Below are positions 43,752-53,966 of a DNA stretch of 64,000 nt, piece after piece. This stretch comes from RYN-230 sp963768945. Its GTDB lineage: Bacteria > Actinomycetota > Actinomycetes > Streptosporangiales > Streptosporangiaceae. The notes beneath the pieces are model-generated. The model saw nothing but the letters and a program-made list of their open reading frames with translations. It did no database searches and was not told where the DNA came from. The stretch is from positions 2,613,191 through 2,677,190 of the forward strand of contig CAVYJW010000003.1 of assembly GCA_963768945.1 (NCBI GenBank). The letters run 5' to 3'. Position 1 is the first letter of the stretch. Each line of letters starts with the position of its first letter. The translations under genes and the position numbers were made by a program.

Positions 43752-45573
43752 TTAGAACGGCGGGTTGGGTGGTTGGTTGCGGTGCCAGGGATCGGCGTTG
43801 ACGGCCTGCTCGCGGATCTGTTCCTGGGCGGCCTGCTGGGCAGCGGTGATCTCGGCGGCGCGCGGGCCGGCGTACCAGGGGGTGAGGTGGATCAGCGCGG
43901 GCTTGATCCCGGTGGCCAGCAGCAGCGCGGTGCCCGGGGGCAGGGCGCGGATCGCGGCGGGTTCGAGGATGTCCTGCCGCCGCAGCGATACCGATTCACT
44001 GGCGCGGCCGTCCCCGTAGGAGAGGGTGCGGATGGGCACGTCGTGCTGGCCGACCAGCGTGGCGAGGTCGCGGGCCAGGCGGGGGGAGTCGACACCGGCG
44101 CCGATGATTTTCTTGGTGGCCGCGCCCCACAAGGTGGCCATCCCGTGCTCGCCCCACACGGTGATGCCCTGCTCGTAGGACTGCAGGATGGTGATGGGGA
44201 TGATGCCGCGGGAGCCGAGGTGGGAGTACAGATCGGGCAGGTCGGCGATCCGGCAGATGTTCGCCGCCTCATCCAGCGGCACCACCAGCGGAGGATCCAG
44301 ACGCCCGCCGAGCCGTTCGGCGTGGCGTTCAGCGGCCCGCATCGCGGTGTCGGACAGCGCGGCGATCAGCGGCGCGGCCGCGGACCGGGACTTCGAAAGT
44401 AGATAAAGGGTGTCGCGGCTGGCTGCGAACTCGCCTGGGTCGAAAACTGGGAGCAGGCCGCGGCGGGGTGGGGTGACCCAGGCCATGATCTGCGGGTCGG
44501 TCATCGCTTTCGCCGCGGTCCGCGCGGTCTGGTAGATCCCGTCCCGGGTCTCGGCGGCGCCGTTCTGCGCGCCGCGAAGCGACGCGGCCATCGCGGTAAA
44601 CCCGGCATCCATCAAGAGCTCTGCTGGGGTGGGGACGGCGGGCTCGTTCAGCCACCCGGCCACGTCGTGCAGGGTGAGCCCGGCCGACGCGGCCGCCAGG
44701 AACAGGGCCGAGAGGAGGTCCTGGGCGGCGGGCCCCCACAGGTCGCGGCGCTGCTCGTCGGCGACGGTGAGGACGAAGTGCCCGGCGAGGCGGTGGGCGT
44801 CCTCGACGGTGCGCAGCCCATCCAGGAGGTTCCACCACCAGGTCTGCGGCTGGTAGGTGATGTGCTGCGGGTCGAACAGCCACACCCGTCCTCCGGTGGC
44901 CCGCTCGCGCAGCGCGGCGGTGGCGGCCCACAGGTCGGACTTGTTCGACGTCGCGATGACCGGGCCGGGCGCGGACAGCACGAACGGGATCGCCTGCGCG
45001 GTCGTCTTCCCCGACCGGGGTGCCATGAAATCGACGATGGTGTCTTCCCACGACGCGTACACCGCCGGGCCGCGGCGACCCCCGGGCTGCATCAACTGCC
45101 CCAAGGCCAGACCGGCGTCTGCTGGGTCCATCGACCGAGGGTCGGTCCCGGCCAGTGACCGGCGCAACCCGGCGGCGGCCCGGGCGACGGGCAGCCGGGT
45201 CAGCGCGTGCATCCGCGGGTTACGGGCCAGCGCCGCGACCGGGTCCCCAGGCGCCGCCCGCCACCGGCCGAGCAGCCGGGCGCGCCCCCGCAGCGATCGC
45301 GGCCACACCTCCGGCCATGAGGACCGCGGTGATGGTGACCGCGACGGTTGGGGTGTGGGGCCACGCGTCCTGGCTGCGCCCGTGCAGCAGGTCCCGGGTG
45401 AATTTGATCCCAAACGGTTCCGTCCGGCCGCCTGTGATTGCCCCGGCGAGGGCAGCTGCGGCCCAGATAAGACCGGACACGGCGACCACAGACCAGCAGG
45501 CGATCAGCACCGTCCAGCCGGCCGCTGCGCCGCCGGAGGCAGCCGACGGGCCCGGCCCCAGCGCCCGGCTCAC
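43752..45573 (-). pseudogene. VirD4/TraG-like type IV coupling protein, one frameshift
   Basis: The DNA pump that links relaxosome and channel. An N-terminal piece (from GTG 45573, GGGGAG upstream) has two membrane helices, VLIACWSVVAVSGLIWAAAA and VAVTITAVLMAGGVAAIAAG. The frame then changes by plus one at a run of five Gs (about 45287). The cytoplasmic domain has a Walker A-like MAPRSGKTTA, Walker B-like VPLDEAANICRI and the arginine-rich helix RGIIPITILQSYEQ. Total length of about 600 residues is normal. Downstream of the VirB4-like gene. Confidence 0.78.
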
Positions 45574-45655
45574 CGCAGGCTCCCCTCGTAGCCGGGGTGG
45601 ATGCCCTGGCCGGTGGCGGGAAATTCCCGGAGTTCGTGATTTAGGGCTGGCAACG

Positions 45656-46198
45656 TCATCGCCGCCTGGTCGCGCGCGGGACATACCGCCCCGGCTGTCT
45701 GGCGGCGCTGGGGCCTGGCTGAATTGATGGCCGGGCCTGCCCGGGACTGGGGCTGCTGGCTCTGGCGCGCCATGCGGCTGCCGCTCTGGCGGCGCAGTCC
45801 TTGATCAACTCCGCTGGTGCGTCGTGGAACGGCCGCACGGCCGTCCACTGGGCCAGGTCGCCCTCGTGGAGGGGGAAAACGTAGGTGTGAGGCAGGCCAG
45901 TCTGATGGGGAGACGGGAAACAGAAGGGATCGTCCCGGGCAGAAGCTGATGGCCGGAACGGGCGGTAGGACGACTCCCGCCGGTCAAACCACCCGGCATC
46001 CATCGGCAAGGGATGAGTGTGGAGGTCCGGCGGGAGTGCTTTGATACTGGCCAGCGCAACGTGGGTGTCGGCGTGGGCGAAGCGGAGTTGCTCCAGCGTC
46101 GGCGCGTAGGCGAGCAGGCCGCCAGCCTCGGCGCCATGCGCTTGCATGAGGTGGCTGGCCATCTCCTGCCACTGCTCGGCGTCGGTCCGGTCGTTCAT
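45656..46198 (-). CDS. Element-borne protein of unknown function
   Basis: A 180-residue protein that overlaps the VirB4-like gene by ATGA. Its first 140 residues look folded (AEQWQEMASHLMQAHGAEAG, DTHVALASIKALPPDLHTH, and WFDRRESSYRPF), while the end is Ser/Pro/Arg-rich. No family recognised. Its neighbours on both sides are transfer genes. Confidence 0.72.
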   Translation of the reverse strand: MNDRTDAEQWQEMASHLMQAHGAEAGGLLAYAPTLEQLRFAHADTHVALASIKALPPDLHTHPLPMDAGWFDRRESSYRPFRPSASARDDPFCFPSPHQTGLPHTYVFPLHEGDLAQWTAVRPFHDAPAELIKDCAARAAAAWRARASSPSPGQARPSIQPGPSAARQPGRYVPRATRRR

Positions 46199-47676
46199 GC
46201 TTCCCCCCTGACGCCCGTAAAAGAAGGAAGCCGGGGAGCGCGGATCGCCTGGTCGGTGTCATACAGCTGGGCTTCGGGCCCGACGAGGGTGAGCTGGACC
46301 GGGATGCCGAGCCGTTCACCGGTCTTGATGAGGTACTTGCCGCGGCCGGGGTGGCGGGCCCCGGCCTGGTAGGACTCGGGCGCGGACCAGGAGCCGACCA
46401 GGGCGCGTTCGGGGCCGGTGAGCGGGGTGATCTCGTTCACCCGGGCTAGTTCCCGGGGCGGCAACCCGGCCAGGACGGTGATGGCCGAGCGGTCCATGAA
46501 GCCGCGGGCTTTGGCGCGGTCTTCCTCGGTGACAAGGGTGTCGAGGTCGGCGAGGGAGTGGGTGATCATGATGTGGGCCATGCCTTTCGCCCGGTTGAGG
46601 CGGGTGAGGGAGTCGGCGTGCTCGACCAGGCCGGGGGCGCCGCGCAGCGCGCGCCACAGCTCGTCCATCACCCCGAGGTAGGACCGGCGCGGGCCGCCGC
46701 CGGTGGTGGCGAGCGCGGCTGCGGCGTCGACGCAGCCGAAGGCGTAGCCCCAGGTACACAGGAGGGCGGCGGTGAGGAGCTTGTCCCCGGCGGCCTTGAC
46801 CGCGGAGATGTCTACGCTGACGGCCGGGGCGTTCAGGTCGATCGGCTGGGAGGTCGGCCCGTCGAACACCCCGGCCAGCGACCCGGTGCACAGCAGGTCG
46901 AGCGTGAACACCAGGTCGGCGACCCGGTCGCGGTAGCGCTGCGCGGTGTCGGCTCGCGCGGCCGACCGGAGCAGGTCGGGGCCTTCTTCGATCACTCGCA
47001 GCACGTCCGTGACCGTGGGCGCCGCCTGTCCCTGGGTGGTGCGGGTGTCGAGGAGGTCGATGGCGCGGCCGAGGATGACCTCCTCGGCGTTGCTGATCCG
47101 GGCTTCGCGGATCAGCATGGCCAGGGCGATCAGCAGGGACAGCCGCCGGGAGCGGACTTCCGCGCGCAACTGCTCGGCGTCCGCGCCGGTCATGGCCGAC
47201 AGGGCCGCGCCAAGCGGACCGGCGTCGAGGGGGTTGATGCGGTCCAGGCCGCGGCCGATCCGGATGACCTGCCCGCCGAGGTAGCTGACCAGCGGGGTGT
47301 AGTCCGGCTTGGTGTCGCCCAGGATGAGCACCCGGGTGCCGCAGGCGACGGCGCCGGTGACCAGCCGTTTCACCAGCGCGGACTTTCCGGTGCCGGGCTG
47401 GCCGAGGACGAACATCCCAGGATTGGTGACCAGACCGGCGCGCAGCCACGCCAGCGGGTCTAGGCAGACCACCTCGCCCCAGAGCTGGTGCCGGCCCACC
47501 GGGGTGCCCGCGGTCGGGGTGCCGCTGCCGGCCACGAACGGGAACAGGCCGCACAGCTGCGTGGTGGTGGCCTGGTACTCGGGAGCGGCCGTGACGTGGA
47601 CGGCCCGGCCGCCATCCGGGATCGGCCAGCCCCAGGCGGGTGGCAGAAGCGCGTTCTCTGCGGCTGGCGCAGGCAC
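46195..47676 (-). CDS. VirB4/TraC-like conjugation ATPase
   Basis: A T4SS ATPase that energises assembly of the channel. Walker A is VLGQPGTGKSALVK (residues 90-103); Walker B-like LGVMDELWRALRG and the later ITHSLADLD are typical of VirB4/TraC. A normal-size VirB4 needs an N-terminal domain, which the preceding SCO6880-type gene supplies by operon order. The GTG start (47676) has no ribosome site; an upstream ATG at 47798 begins in another frame, so the true start may lie there with a frameshift between. Coupled by ATGA to the next gene. Confidence 0.8.
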   Translation of the reverse strand: MPAPAAENALLPPAWGWPIPDGGRAVHVTAAPEYQATTTQLCGLFPFVAGSGTPTAGTPVGRHQLWGEVVCLDPLAWLRAGLVTNPGMFVLGQPGTGKSALVKRLVTGAVACGTRVLILGDTKPDYTPLVSYLGGQVIRIGRGLDRINPLDAGPLGAALSAMTGADAEQLRAEVRSRRLSLLIALAMLIREARISNAEEVILGRAIDLLDTRTTQGQAAPTVTDVLRVIEEGPDLLRSAARADTAQRYRDRVADLVFTLDLLCTGSLAGVFDGPTSQPIDLNAPAVSVDISAVKAAGDKLLTAALLCTWGYAFGCVDAAAALATTGGGPRRSYLGVMDELWRALRGAPGLVEHADSLTRLNRAKGMAHIMITHSLADLDTLVTEEDRAKARGFMDRSAITVLAGLPPRELARVNEITPLTGPERALVGSWSAPESYQAGARHPGRGKYLIKTGERLGIPVQLTLVGPEAQLYDTDQAIRAPRLPSFTGVRGEA

Positions 47677-47815
47677 GGCTGGCCGCCATCGGGTCCGGAC
47701 GGGTTTTGTCGGCGGTGGCCCGGAGCAGGGTTTCCCGGCGCCGAACTCGGCCGGAGGATGCAGTCTCGCGTGTTGTGCTGAGCAGGATCAGTGCGCATGA
47801 GCGGTGTCCAAGGAG

Positions 47816-49307
47816 TCAGTGCCGGAACCGGGCGGCGAGTTCAGTGAGGCAGATGCCGCAGGGCAAGGTGGCGGCGAAGCCGGCGGCCTGGCTGCGGTAC
47901 AGGCGCTGCAGCCGGATCTTGGAAGCCTCGGCGGCGGCTTCGGTGTCGGCGACGGCGCGGGTCAGCTGGGCCGGATCGGTGACGGTGACCGTGGCGTACA
48001 GGCCGATCAGGCTGACCCCGGCGCCGCGTGCTTCCTCGTCGGCGGCCTGCCGGGCGCGGGCCTGGTCGTGGGCGTCGCGGGCGGTGACGTCGCGGCGGGT
48101 GCGCCGGGCGTACTCGCTGCGGAACTGGGCCGCCTGTACCTCGCTGTCGAGGGACGTGTGCGGCCGCGGCGGCGGGCAGAGGCCGGTACTGCAGGCTGAC
48201 CCGTTTCGGGTAGCTGCCCGGGCCGAGCAGCCGGGCCAGCACACTCGAGGTGACGTTCTGCCTGGGCGGTTCCCGCCAGGCCCAGCTCACCGACGTGCCG
48301 CTGTCGTGCTGGTAGCAGTCCCAGCGTTCCTCGGTGCCCGCCGGGCCGGCCGCGGACCAGTTCAGGTGCTGCTCCAGTGCGGGACTGACTCCGGTCGCGA
48401 GCAGGCGGCTGATCTCACCGCGGACCGCCGGGTCGAACGCGGTGCGGACCATTCCGGCGATGTCTGCGGCGCGGGCGCGGCCTAGCACGCTGACCCCGCA
48501 GGAGCCGAGGGCTGATTCCAGGCCCAGCAGCGCTCGCCCAGTCTCTGTGACGGCCTCGGCGAGGGTACGTGGCTGCGCCGGCCATGCGGCCGGATCGACG
48601 GTGATGCTGACCCGGGTGTCCACGTCGGCCGCGGCCGCGGGTGCGCTGGCCACGAGCTGGTCCATGATGTCCAGCGCGGGCGGGGGTGCTCCGGTGTCGA
48701 TCGCGGCGGCGACCTGGCGGATGAGGGTGGATCCGGGGTCGGGCGCGGTATCCACGGTGACGGTGACCCAGCGGAGCGCGGGGAGGTAGCCGAGGGAGGC
48801 CAGCCAGGCACCCCAGTTCGCTACCCATTGATCGGCGTCCGCCGGGTCGGCCAGCCAGGTCGACACGGGTGCTACCTGGATGGTGGTGGTGAGGTATCCG
48901 GTGTGCCGGTCGCGGACCAGGCCGTAGCGACCGCCTTGGCCGTCTTCGGCGGACAGCAGCTCGGTGGCTGCGAGGGTCCCGGGCAGTTGGAGGATGCCTG
49001 TGTACTGCTGCACGACGTTGGCGCGGTAGCTGGTGTACCCCGCATGGCTGCCATGCCACCAGCGGAGCCGCTGCACCGCGAGCTGGGCGAGCGGCACCCC
49101 GCCGACCCGGAGCACCCCCGTGGCACCAGCCAGTAGCACGGGCGGCGCGACGTACAGCAGCAGCCGCAGGGAGAAAGCGGCGATCAGCACCAGCGCCGCG
49201 AAGCAGCCGAGCAGAACGAACGTCGCCGCCGGGCCCAGCCCAAGAAGCCCGATACTGCGGCTGCGCCGCCATCCGCCGTAGGTACGGACCGGGTGGTCGC
49301 TGGTCAT
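47816..49307 (-). pseudogene. SCO6880-family transfer protein, one frameshift
   Basis: A membrane-associated protein found upstream of VirB4-like ATPases in actinobacterial conjugative elements. Two adjacent N-terminal hydrophobic segments (VLLGCFAALVLIAAFSLRL and LLYVAPPVLLAGATGVLR) are followed by a VirB4 N-terminal-like cytoplasmic domain (YTGILQLPGTLAATEL, WLASLGYLPALRWVTV). The frame changes by plus one near 48157, after SLQYRPLPAAAAA; the second frame continues SLDSEVQAAQFRSEYARRT to the stop at 47816. Total about 497 residues. ATG 49307 overlaps the VirB6-like stop. Confidence 0.75.
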
Positions 49308-50658
49308 CGCCGGTCCCCGTCCTCCATCGCGCCAGTGGCGAGTCGGGCAGCGTCCGCTGCGATCTGCGCGCTGGCGGCCGCGGCTGAGGCTGCTGGCCCT
49401 GCGGCTGATGCCGGGGCAGCGGCGCTGGCTGCGCTCCCGCTGGGTGTCCTGGCGGGTCCGGCCGCGCCCGAGGTGCCCATGTCAGCGGCTCCCGGTGGCA
49501 TGGCACCGGCCGCGGCGCCCGTAGTGCCTGCTCCGGCGGGCCGGGCTGGCGGTGCTGCGGTCGCCGGCGGGAATGGGCCTGCCGCGGCGCCTGAAGAACC
49601 GCCGTCGCTCATCGACCCTGGACCGCCTGGTCCGGATGGTGGGCCGCCCGACGGCGGACCGCCAGCCGAGCCTCCGCCGGAACTGCCGGGCGGCTGGGGG
49701 CCGAGCCGGGAGTCGAGGTAAGGCGGCCTGGTCCTGCGCTGACCCGCCGCCGGAGGACCGCATCGCGCCGATCGCGATCGCGCCGACTGTGGCGGCGCCG
49801 AGCAGCTGCCCGCCGCCAGCGGAATTGGCGATCGTGCCGGTCGTCCAGGTGAAGAACCGCATCAGCGCCGGCAGCGTGAGCACCGACAGGAGCAGCATCA
49901 CGGAACCCATCAGCGTGGTCTGCGGGCTGCCACCGTTACCAATCATGGTGAACGCCGTCGCGTAAACCGCGGCTGCGGCAGGCTTGTAGCAGATCAGCGC
50001 CAGCATCCAGGCGGCTACCTTGCGGACCCACGCCCGGGTCAGTCGGCGCGATCGATCCCGCGGCCGCCAGTGGCAGCACCCCCGCCAGGATGATCAGTGC
50101 TGCCTGCCGGAACAGCATCAACACGGCCTGTACCAGCGACAGCACGATGGCGATCAGCCCGAACACCAGCACTGCGGCCGGGGCAGCATTGCCTCCGAGG
50201 TTCAGCAACAGGGTCAGCCGCTGGGTGAAGTGGCCGCCGGTGGACTCCTGCAGCACCCACGCCGACCAGGCGTCCCCCGCCTTCAGCAACAGCGTCGCTG
50301 CGGCCAGTCCAATGGTGCTAGCGGCGGCCAGGGTGAAGAGTCCGCCGGTGACGTCAAGCAGGGGGTTGGCCCGGCGGGTGAGCGCCATCCGTGCCCCCGC
50401 CGCGATCACCCCGGCGACCGCGACCGCTGCGGTCACCGGCAACAGCCAGCGTTGCATCGCGGCGATCGCGGGCTCACCCGCCAGGTTCGGGGAGGGAATG
50501 CGCAGCCACCAAGTCGCTGTGTTCGTGACGATCCACCTGACTCCGTCGGTCACCGCCTGTGCGATGCCGCTCAGCACGTCACTGCCGACGCTGCTGGTGG
50601 CTGACTTGACGAGGTTGCCGACGACGCAGGCCGGATCGGTCAGTGGGTTGCAGGGCAT
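49304..50658 (-). pseudogene. VirB6/TrbL-like polytopic transfer protein, two frameshifts
   Basis: An inner-membrane channel protein. Frame one has five or more hydrophobic segments (for example WLLPVTAAVAVAGVIAAGA and AALIILAGVLPLAAAG). A plus-one step near 50043 (CCG-A-CTG) leads to frame two, with MLALICYKPAAAAVYATAF and SVMLLLSVLTLPALMRFF. A second plus-one step near 49720 (GCC-T-TAC) leads to the Gly/Pro-rich tail YLDSRLGPQPPG and beyond. Total about 450 residues. The frame-two joint puts a TTA codon exactly at the shift. ATG 50658 is three bases after the previous stop. Confidence 0.75.
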
Positions 50659-50661
50659 GAC

Positions 50662-51381
50662 TCATCTCTCGCTCGGGAAGTCGGTGTAACCGGACAGGGA
50701 AGAGACCGTCGTGGCGGAGCTGGACCAACTGCCACCCGGAGGGGCGACCACCCGCCAGTCACCGCGCTGCCAGCGGACCCGGATGCGGGTGATGGCCAGC
50801 ACCACCGTGCCGTTGCTGGCCGGGCCCTCGGAGACGACGGCGACCGTGGCAGACCGTGGCGTGTAACGGACCAGCCGGTAGGCGGCCTCGACGGCATACC
50901 CCCGGCCGGCCGGCTGGCCCGGTGCGACATGCCCGGCGGCGCGCAGCGCGGCGTAGCCGCTGTTGTCCGCGGCCAGCAAGATCCCGGCGGCCGGACCTAC
51001 CACGTGGTGGTTGATCGTCGGCCGGTAGATCCCAGGTCCCCATTGGGCTGAGGTACGGACGGTGATGTTGACCGCAGCCAGCACGGCTCCCAGCGGGGTG
51101 TCAGTGAATCCGCCAGACAGACCGTTATGCATACTGTGCGGGCCAGCTGTGGCGGACACAGGCAGGTCGATGCCGTAAAAATCGAACCAGCGGAATCCCG
51201 GACCGAACCTGACCCGGCCAGTGCTCGTTGCGCTGGGCGCGGCGGGCGCGGACCGGCTGACCGAAGTTCCATCGGGCTGATGCGGATGAGCTGCGTGCTG
51301 CGCGGCGATGGTCGCGGCGATAACCACTACGGCGAGGAGAGCAAGCCTGCGGCGCCTGCGGCGGCGCGCGGCGTGCGGCAT
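50662..51381 (-). CDS. Membrane-anchored periplasmic-type transfer protein
   Basis: A 239-residue protein with an N-terminal Arg-rich cytoplasmic start, one hydrophobic helix (LALLAVVVIAATIAA), then a long extracytoplasmic part. Recognisable patterns are GFRWFDFYGIDLPVS near 60 and the end LSGYTDFPSER. It resembles the single-pass, TraJ/VirB8-position proteins of actinobacterial transfer operons; homology to VirB8 is not established. Intact, unlike its neighbours. Confidence 0.7.
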   Translation of the reverse strand: MPHAARRRRRRRLALLAVVVIAATIAAQHAAHPHQPDGTSVSRSAPAAPSATSTGRVRFGPGFRWFDFYGIDLPVSATAGPHSMHNGLSGGFTDTPLGAVLAAVNITVRTSAQWGPGIYRPTINHHVVGPAAGILLAADNSGYAALRAAGHVAPGQPAGRGYAVEAAYRLVRYTPRSATVAVVSEGPASNGTVVLAITRIRVRWQRGDWRVVAPPGGSWSSSATTVSSLSGYTDFPSER

Positions 51382-51399
51382 AGGTGAACATCGCGAGCC

Positions 51400-51726
51400 T
51401 CAGATGAAGACGCCGACGATGCCGGACGACAAGGCGATCAGCGTCAGCCCGGCGAGTACCCACGGGATGCCGGTTGCGCCGTCCGCCGCGAGGCTGTGCC
51501 GGTTGCGGCGGCCGATGGCCATCATCGCGCCGCAGCCGATCAGCCCAAATACTCCGGCGACTAGGGCGCCCCACTTCCACCAGGCCAGCAGGGTGTTCAC
51601 GGTGCCCGACAAGCCCGGTGGCGGCTGCGGCGCAGGGTTTGGCACGGTGACCGCGAGCCCGTGCGGGCTGGCTGCGATGGCGTGGGTAGCAATGAGGTGG
51701 TGCAGGATGAGCGCAAGCGCGGGCAT
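51400..51726 (-). CDS. Small two-helix transfer protein (VirB2-position)
   Basis: A 108-residue protein with an N-terminal signal-like helix (LILHHLIATHAIAASPHG), then two hydrophobic helices (WGALVAGVFGLIGCGAMMAI and ATGIPWVLAGLTLIALSSG). The pattern and length resemble VirB2/TrbC-like pilins or small TraK-like proteins; the assignment is by shape and position only. The start is ATG 51726 because CAGGAGATCTGACG precedes it; the frame is open upstream but overlaps DUF6668. Confidence 0.65.
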   Translation of the reverse strand: MPALALILHHLIATHAIAASPHGLAVTVPNPAPQPPPGLSGTVNTLLAWWKWGALVAGVFGLIGCGAMMAIGRRNRHSLAADGATGIPWVLAGLTLIALSSGIVGVFI

Positions 51727-51728
51727 CG

Positions 51729-52274
51729 TCAGATCTCCTGCGGAGTGGGTGAGGTGGGGAAGGTCCGGCAGGTCCGGCCAGCGGCAGTTCTGATCGCGGT
51801 GAGGGCCCGCCGCGCGGAGCGGGGCAGCGGCACGGCGGCGGGGTCGTCGGCGACCCGGAGAGCGGCGACGAACGGGACGTGGATAACCGCGCCGACCTGG
51901 GGCTGGAGGAGACGGAACCGGCTGGTGGCGGTGGCAGGTTCGGGCCAGCCGTCGCTGACCACGGCCAGCGCGGCCACCTGGCCGCCCTGCCGTATCGTGG
52001 CCGCGACGGCCTTGGTGGCCTGCTGCGCGGACCATGCCGTGCTGCGGCAGGTGACGATGAGGGCCCGGCCGGCTGACACTTTGGCGGGGTAGGGCGGGTC
52101 GGGCTCAGTGCTCATCGCGCCCATGTCCCACGCGGGCTGGAGCCAGACTGCCAGAGTGCTGGTACCGGCGCCGCCGTGTGCGCCCCAGATGACGAGCTCG
52201 GGACGCTGCCAGCTGTGCCGGGGTTCCCGGGCGGTTTCCTGAGCATGGTGGTCGGGCTGCCTAGTCGGTGGCAT
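51729..52274 (-). CDS. DUF6668 P-loop-like protein
   Basis: A 181-residue protein with a degenerate P-loop, VIWGAHGGAGTSTLAVWL (about residue 28), in which the lysine of GKST is replaced by Thr. This fits DUF6668, a ParA/MinD-like group that has lost the Walker lysine, typical of actinobacterial conjugative elements. Later motifs are ALIVTCRSTAWSAQQATKA and VIHVPFVAALRVADDP. Probable role in element partition or transfer, by analogy only. ATG 52274 follows AAAGGACACCGCG. Confidence 0.72.
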   Translation of the reverse strand: MPPTRQPDHHAQETAREPRHSWQRPELVIWGAHGGAGTSTLAVWLQPAWDMGAMSTEPDPPYPAKVSAGRALIVTCRSTAWSAQQATKAVAATIRQGGQVAALAVVSDGWPEPATATSRFRLLQPQVGAVIHVPFVAALRVADDPAAVPLPRSARRALTAIRTAAGRTCRTFPTSPTPQEI

Positions 52275-52330
52275 CGCGGTGTCCTTTCTGCTTTTCGCCG
52301 GCCCTTCGAGAGCGGGTCAGAGGGCGCTGG

Positions 52331-52570
52331 TCAGTGGCGGGTGAGAGCCGTGGAGGGGCGGGGTTCTTCGGCCGGGACGCCGAGGAGTTCCAGCAGGCCG
52401 GGAGTGGGGATGCGGTAGACCTCGCCGATGCGGATGACCCGGCAGGGAAACTGGCCGCTGCGGGCGAGTTCGTAGGCCTTGGTGCGGCCCAGGCCCAGCG
52501 CCGCGGCGGCGGTCATCAGGTCCACCGTGGGGGTGGCGCGCAGCTGGGCGATCGTGACGTGGCTCATCAT
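52331..52570 (-). CDS. Helix-turn-helix / excisionase-like DNA-binding protein
   Basis: A 79-residue MerR/Xis-type wHTH protein: LMTAAAALGLGRTKAYELA is the helix-turn-helix, and FPCRVIRIGEVYRIPTPGLL the wing. In actinomycete elements such genes are xis-like and usually lie beside int. Here it lies between the peptidase and DUF6668 genes of the transfer operon. GGAGG precedes ATG 52570. Confidence 0.82.
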   Translation of the reverse strand: MMSHVTIAQLRATPTVDLMTAAAALGLGRTKAYELARSGQFPCRVIRIGEVYRIPTPGLLELLGVPAEEPRPSTALTRH

Positions 52571-52593
52571 CGGGTCCTCCGTCCGGGATGTGG

Positions 52594-53516
52594 TCAGACA
52601 TGGGAGAGGTCGGCGGGACGGGTCGCCACGACGACCCCGGCCAGGTCAGGGGGTCGATCTGGACGTCCTCGCCGGTCTGCGGGGCCTGGATGATCTGGCC
52701 GCCGCCGAGGTACATCACGACGTGGCCCGGGTTGGCGGGGGTGCCGTCGGAGCCGGCGGAGAACAGCAGGTCTCCCGGCTGAATCTGGGACAGAGGAATC
52801 TGGGGGCCGTCCTGGCGCCACTGGTAGGTGGTGCGGGCGATGTGGATGCCCGCGGCCGCGTAGGCGGCGTAGACCAGCCCGGAGCAGTCGTACGCGTCCG
52901 GGCCGGTGGCGCCCCACTGGTAGGGCTTGCCGACCTGGCGGACCGCGAACGCGATCGCTGCCGCGACAGCGCTGGAGGGGACTGGGTTGGTGTAGCGGGC
53001 GGCCCAGGCCAGCACGGCGGAGACGTAGGCCTGCGAGTGGTTGTAGGCGAAGATCGCCTGGCGGATGCCTGCCTGGGTCCCGGACGCGGCGCCGGTGGCG
53101 CAGAGCATCGCGGCGGCGGTGTAGATCGCGTCCGCCGGGTTGTACGGAGTCAGCGGCGCGGACGGGTCGGCGTTGACCGCGTACTGGGCGAAGGTGGCGG
53201 GCTCGAACTGCATCGGGCCCTCGGCGCCCGCGTAGTTCGCGCCGGAGTGCACACCGGGCGCGCCGGACTGGCCGTGGTCGCTTTCGACCTCGCCGATGCC
53301 GGCCAGGACCGCCCACGGAAGGCCGGGGCAGGTCTGCGCGGCGGCGAGATACAGCGCCAGATAGGCGGGCGGGACGGTGTCCAAGGCCTGGACGCTCGGC
53401 CCGCCGGCCAGAGTCGCGCTCGCCTGGCTCGATGGGGACGTGGTAACGACCAGCAGCACCAGGGCGAGAGGGAGAGCGACCGCCAGGGCGGCGGCTGCGG
53501 CGAGCCATTTAGACAC
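52594..53516 (-). pseudogene. Lytic transglycosylase plus NlpC/P60 (C40) peptidase, frameshift near the end
   Basis: A cell-wall-remodelling protein for the conjugation channel, like VirB1 plus a peptidase. Signal anchor at residues 1-33. The lysozyme-like domain has GIGEVESDHGQSG (catalytic Glu) and EGPMQFEPATFAQYA; the NlpC/P60 domain has DAYDCSGLVYAAYAAAG (Cys) and PGHVVMYLGGGQII (His). At a G4 run near 52636 a one-base loss throws the frame, so the open frame continues into the next gene (to 52317). The restored frame would end AGVVVATRPADLSHV at 52594. This is the only minus-one shift in the transfer operon. The function probably survives, as both active sites precede the lesion. Confidence 0.78.
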
Positions 53517-53966
53517 CGGGCTGCTCCTCGCGTCAGGGTCCGGGCGGGATCACCGGGCCCTGTACGCACCCGGTGCGCAGCCCATGCAAATGGCATCCCT
53601 GAGCAGCCGAAAGATGCCAAAAATCGTCAATGGCGACTTCTCGTCACCGGGACTTGTGCGGTTCTGCGGGAGTTGACGCCGGGCACGCATGCGATAGGGC
53701 CACGAGCTGTGAAGTGGGCGTGCAGGCGACATCCGCGGAGGCCGGGCGAGCGCCTGATCAATAGTCGCCAGATGAGCAGAAGTGCGCTCGGTCGCCCGGC
53801 GTCCGTGGTGATCATTGCCGTGGTTGGCGGCCGGTCCAGCCCGCGTCCGGACGCGTGCCGGGCAGGTTCTCCTGACCCGTTATCGGCCGGGTAATGACGT
53901 AGAGAAGTACCGCGGAATGGGTGACACTGGAAAGGGTATGGCGCTGTAGCCGACTGGAGGCAGAGC
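53517..53966. other. Divergent regulatory region of the transfer operon and XRE gene
   Basis: About 450 bases between the minus-strand transfer operon and the plus-strand XRE regulator. It should hold both promoters. No gene recognised, and no clear operator repeats seen. Confidence 0.45.

Noticed and set aside
47676..47798. Extension of the VirB4-like protein to ATG 47798
   Set aside because: That ATG starts in a different frame and the sequence between shows no clear homology, so I kept the GTG at 47676 and noted the doubt.
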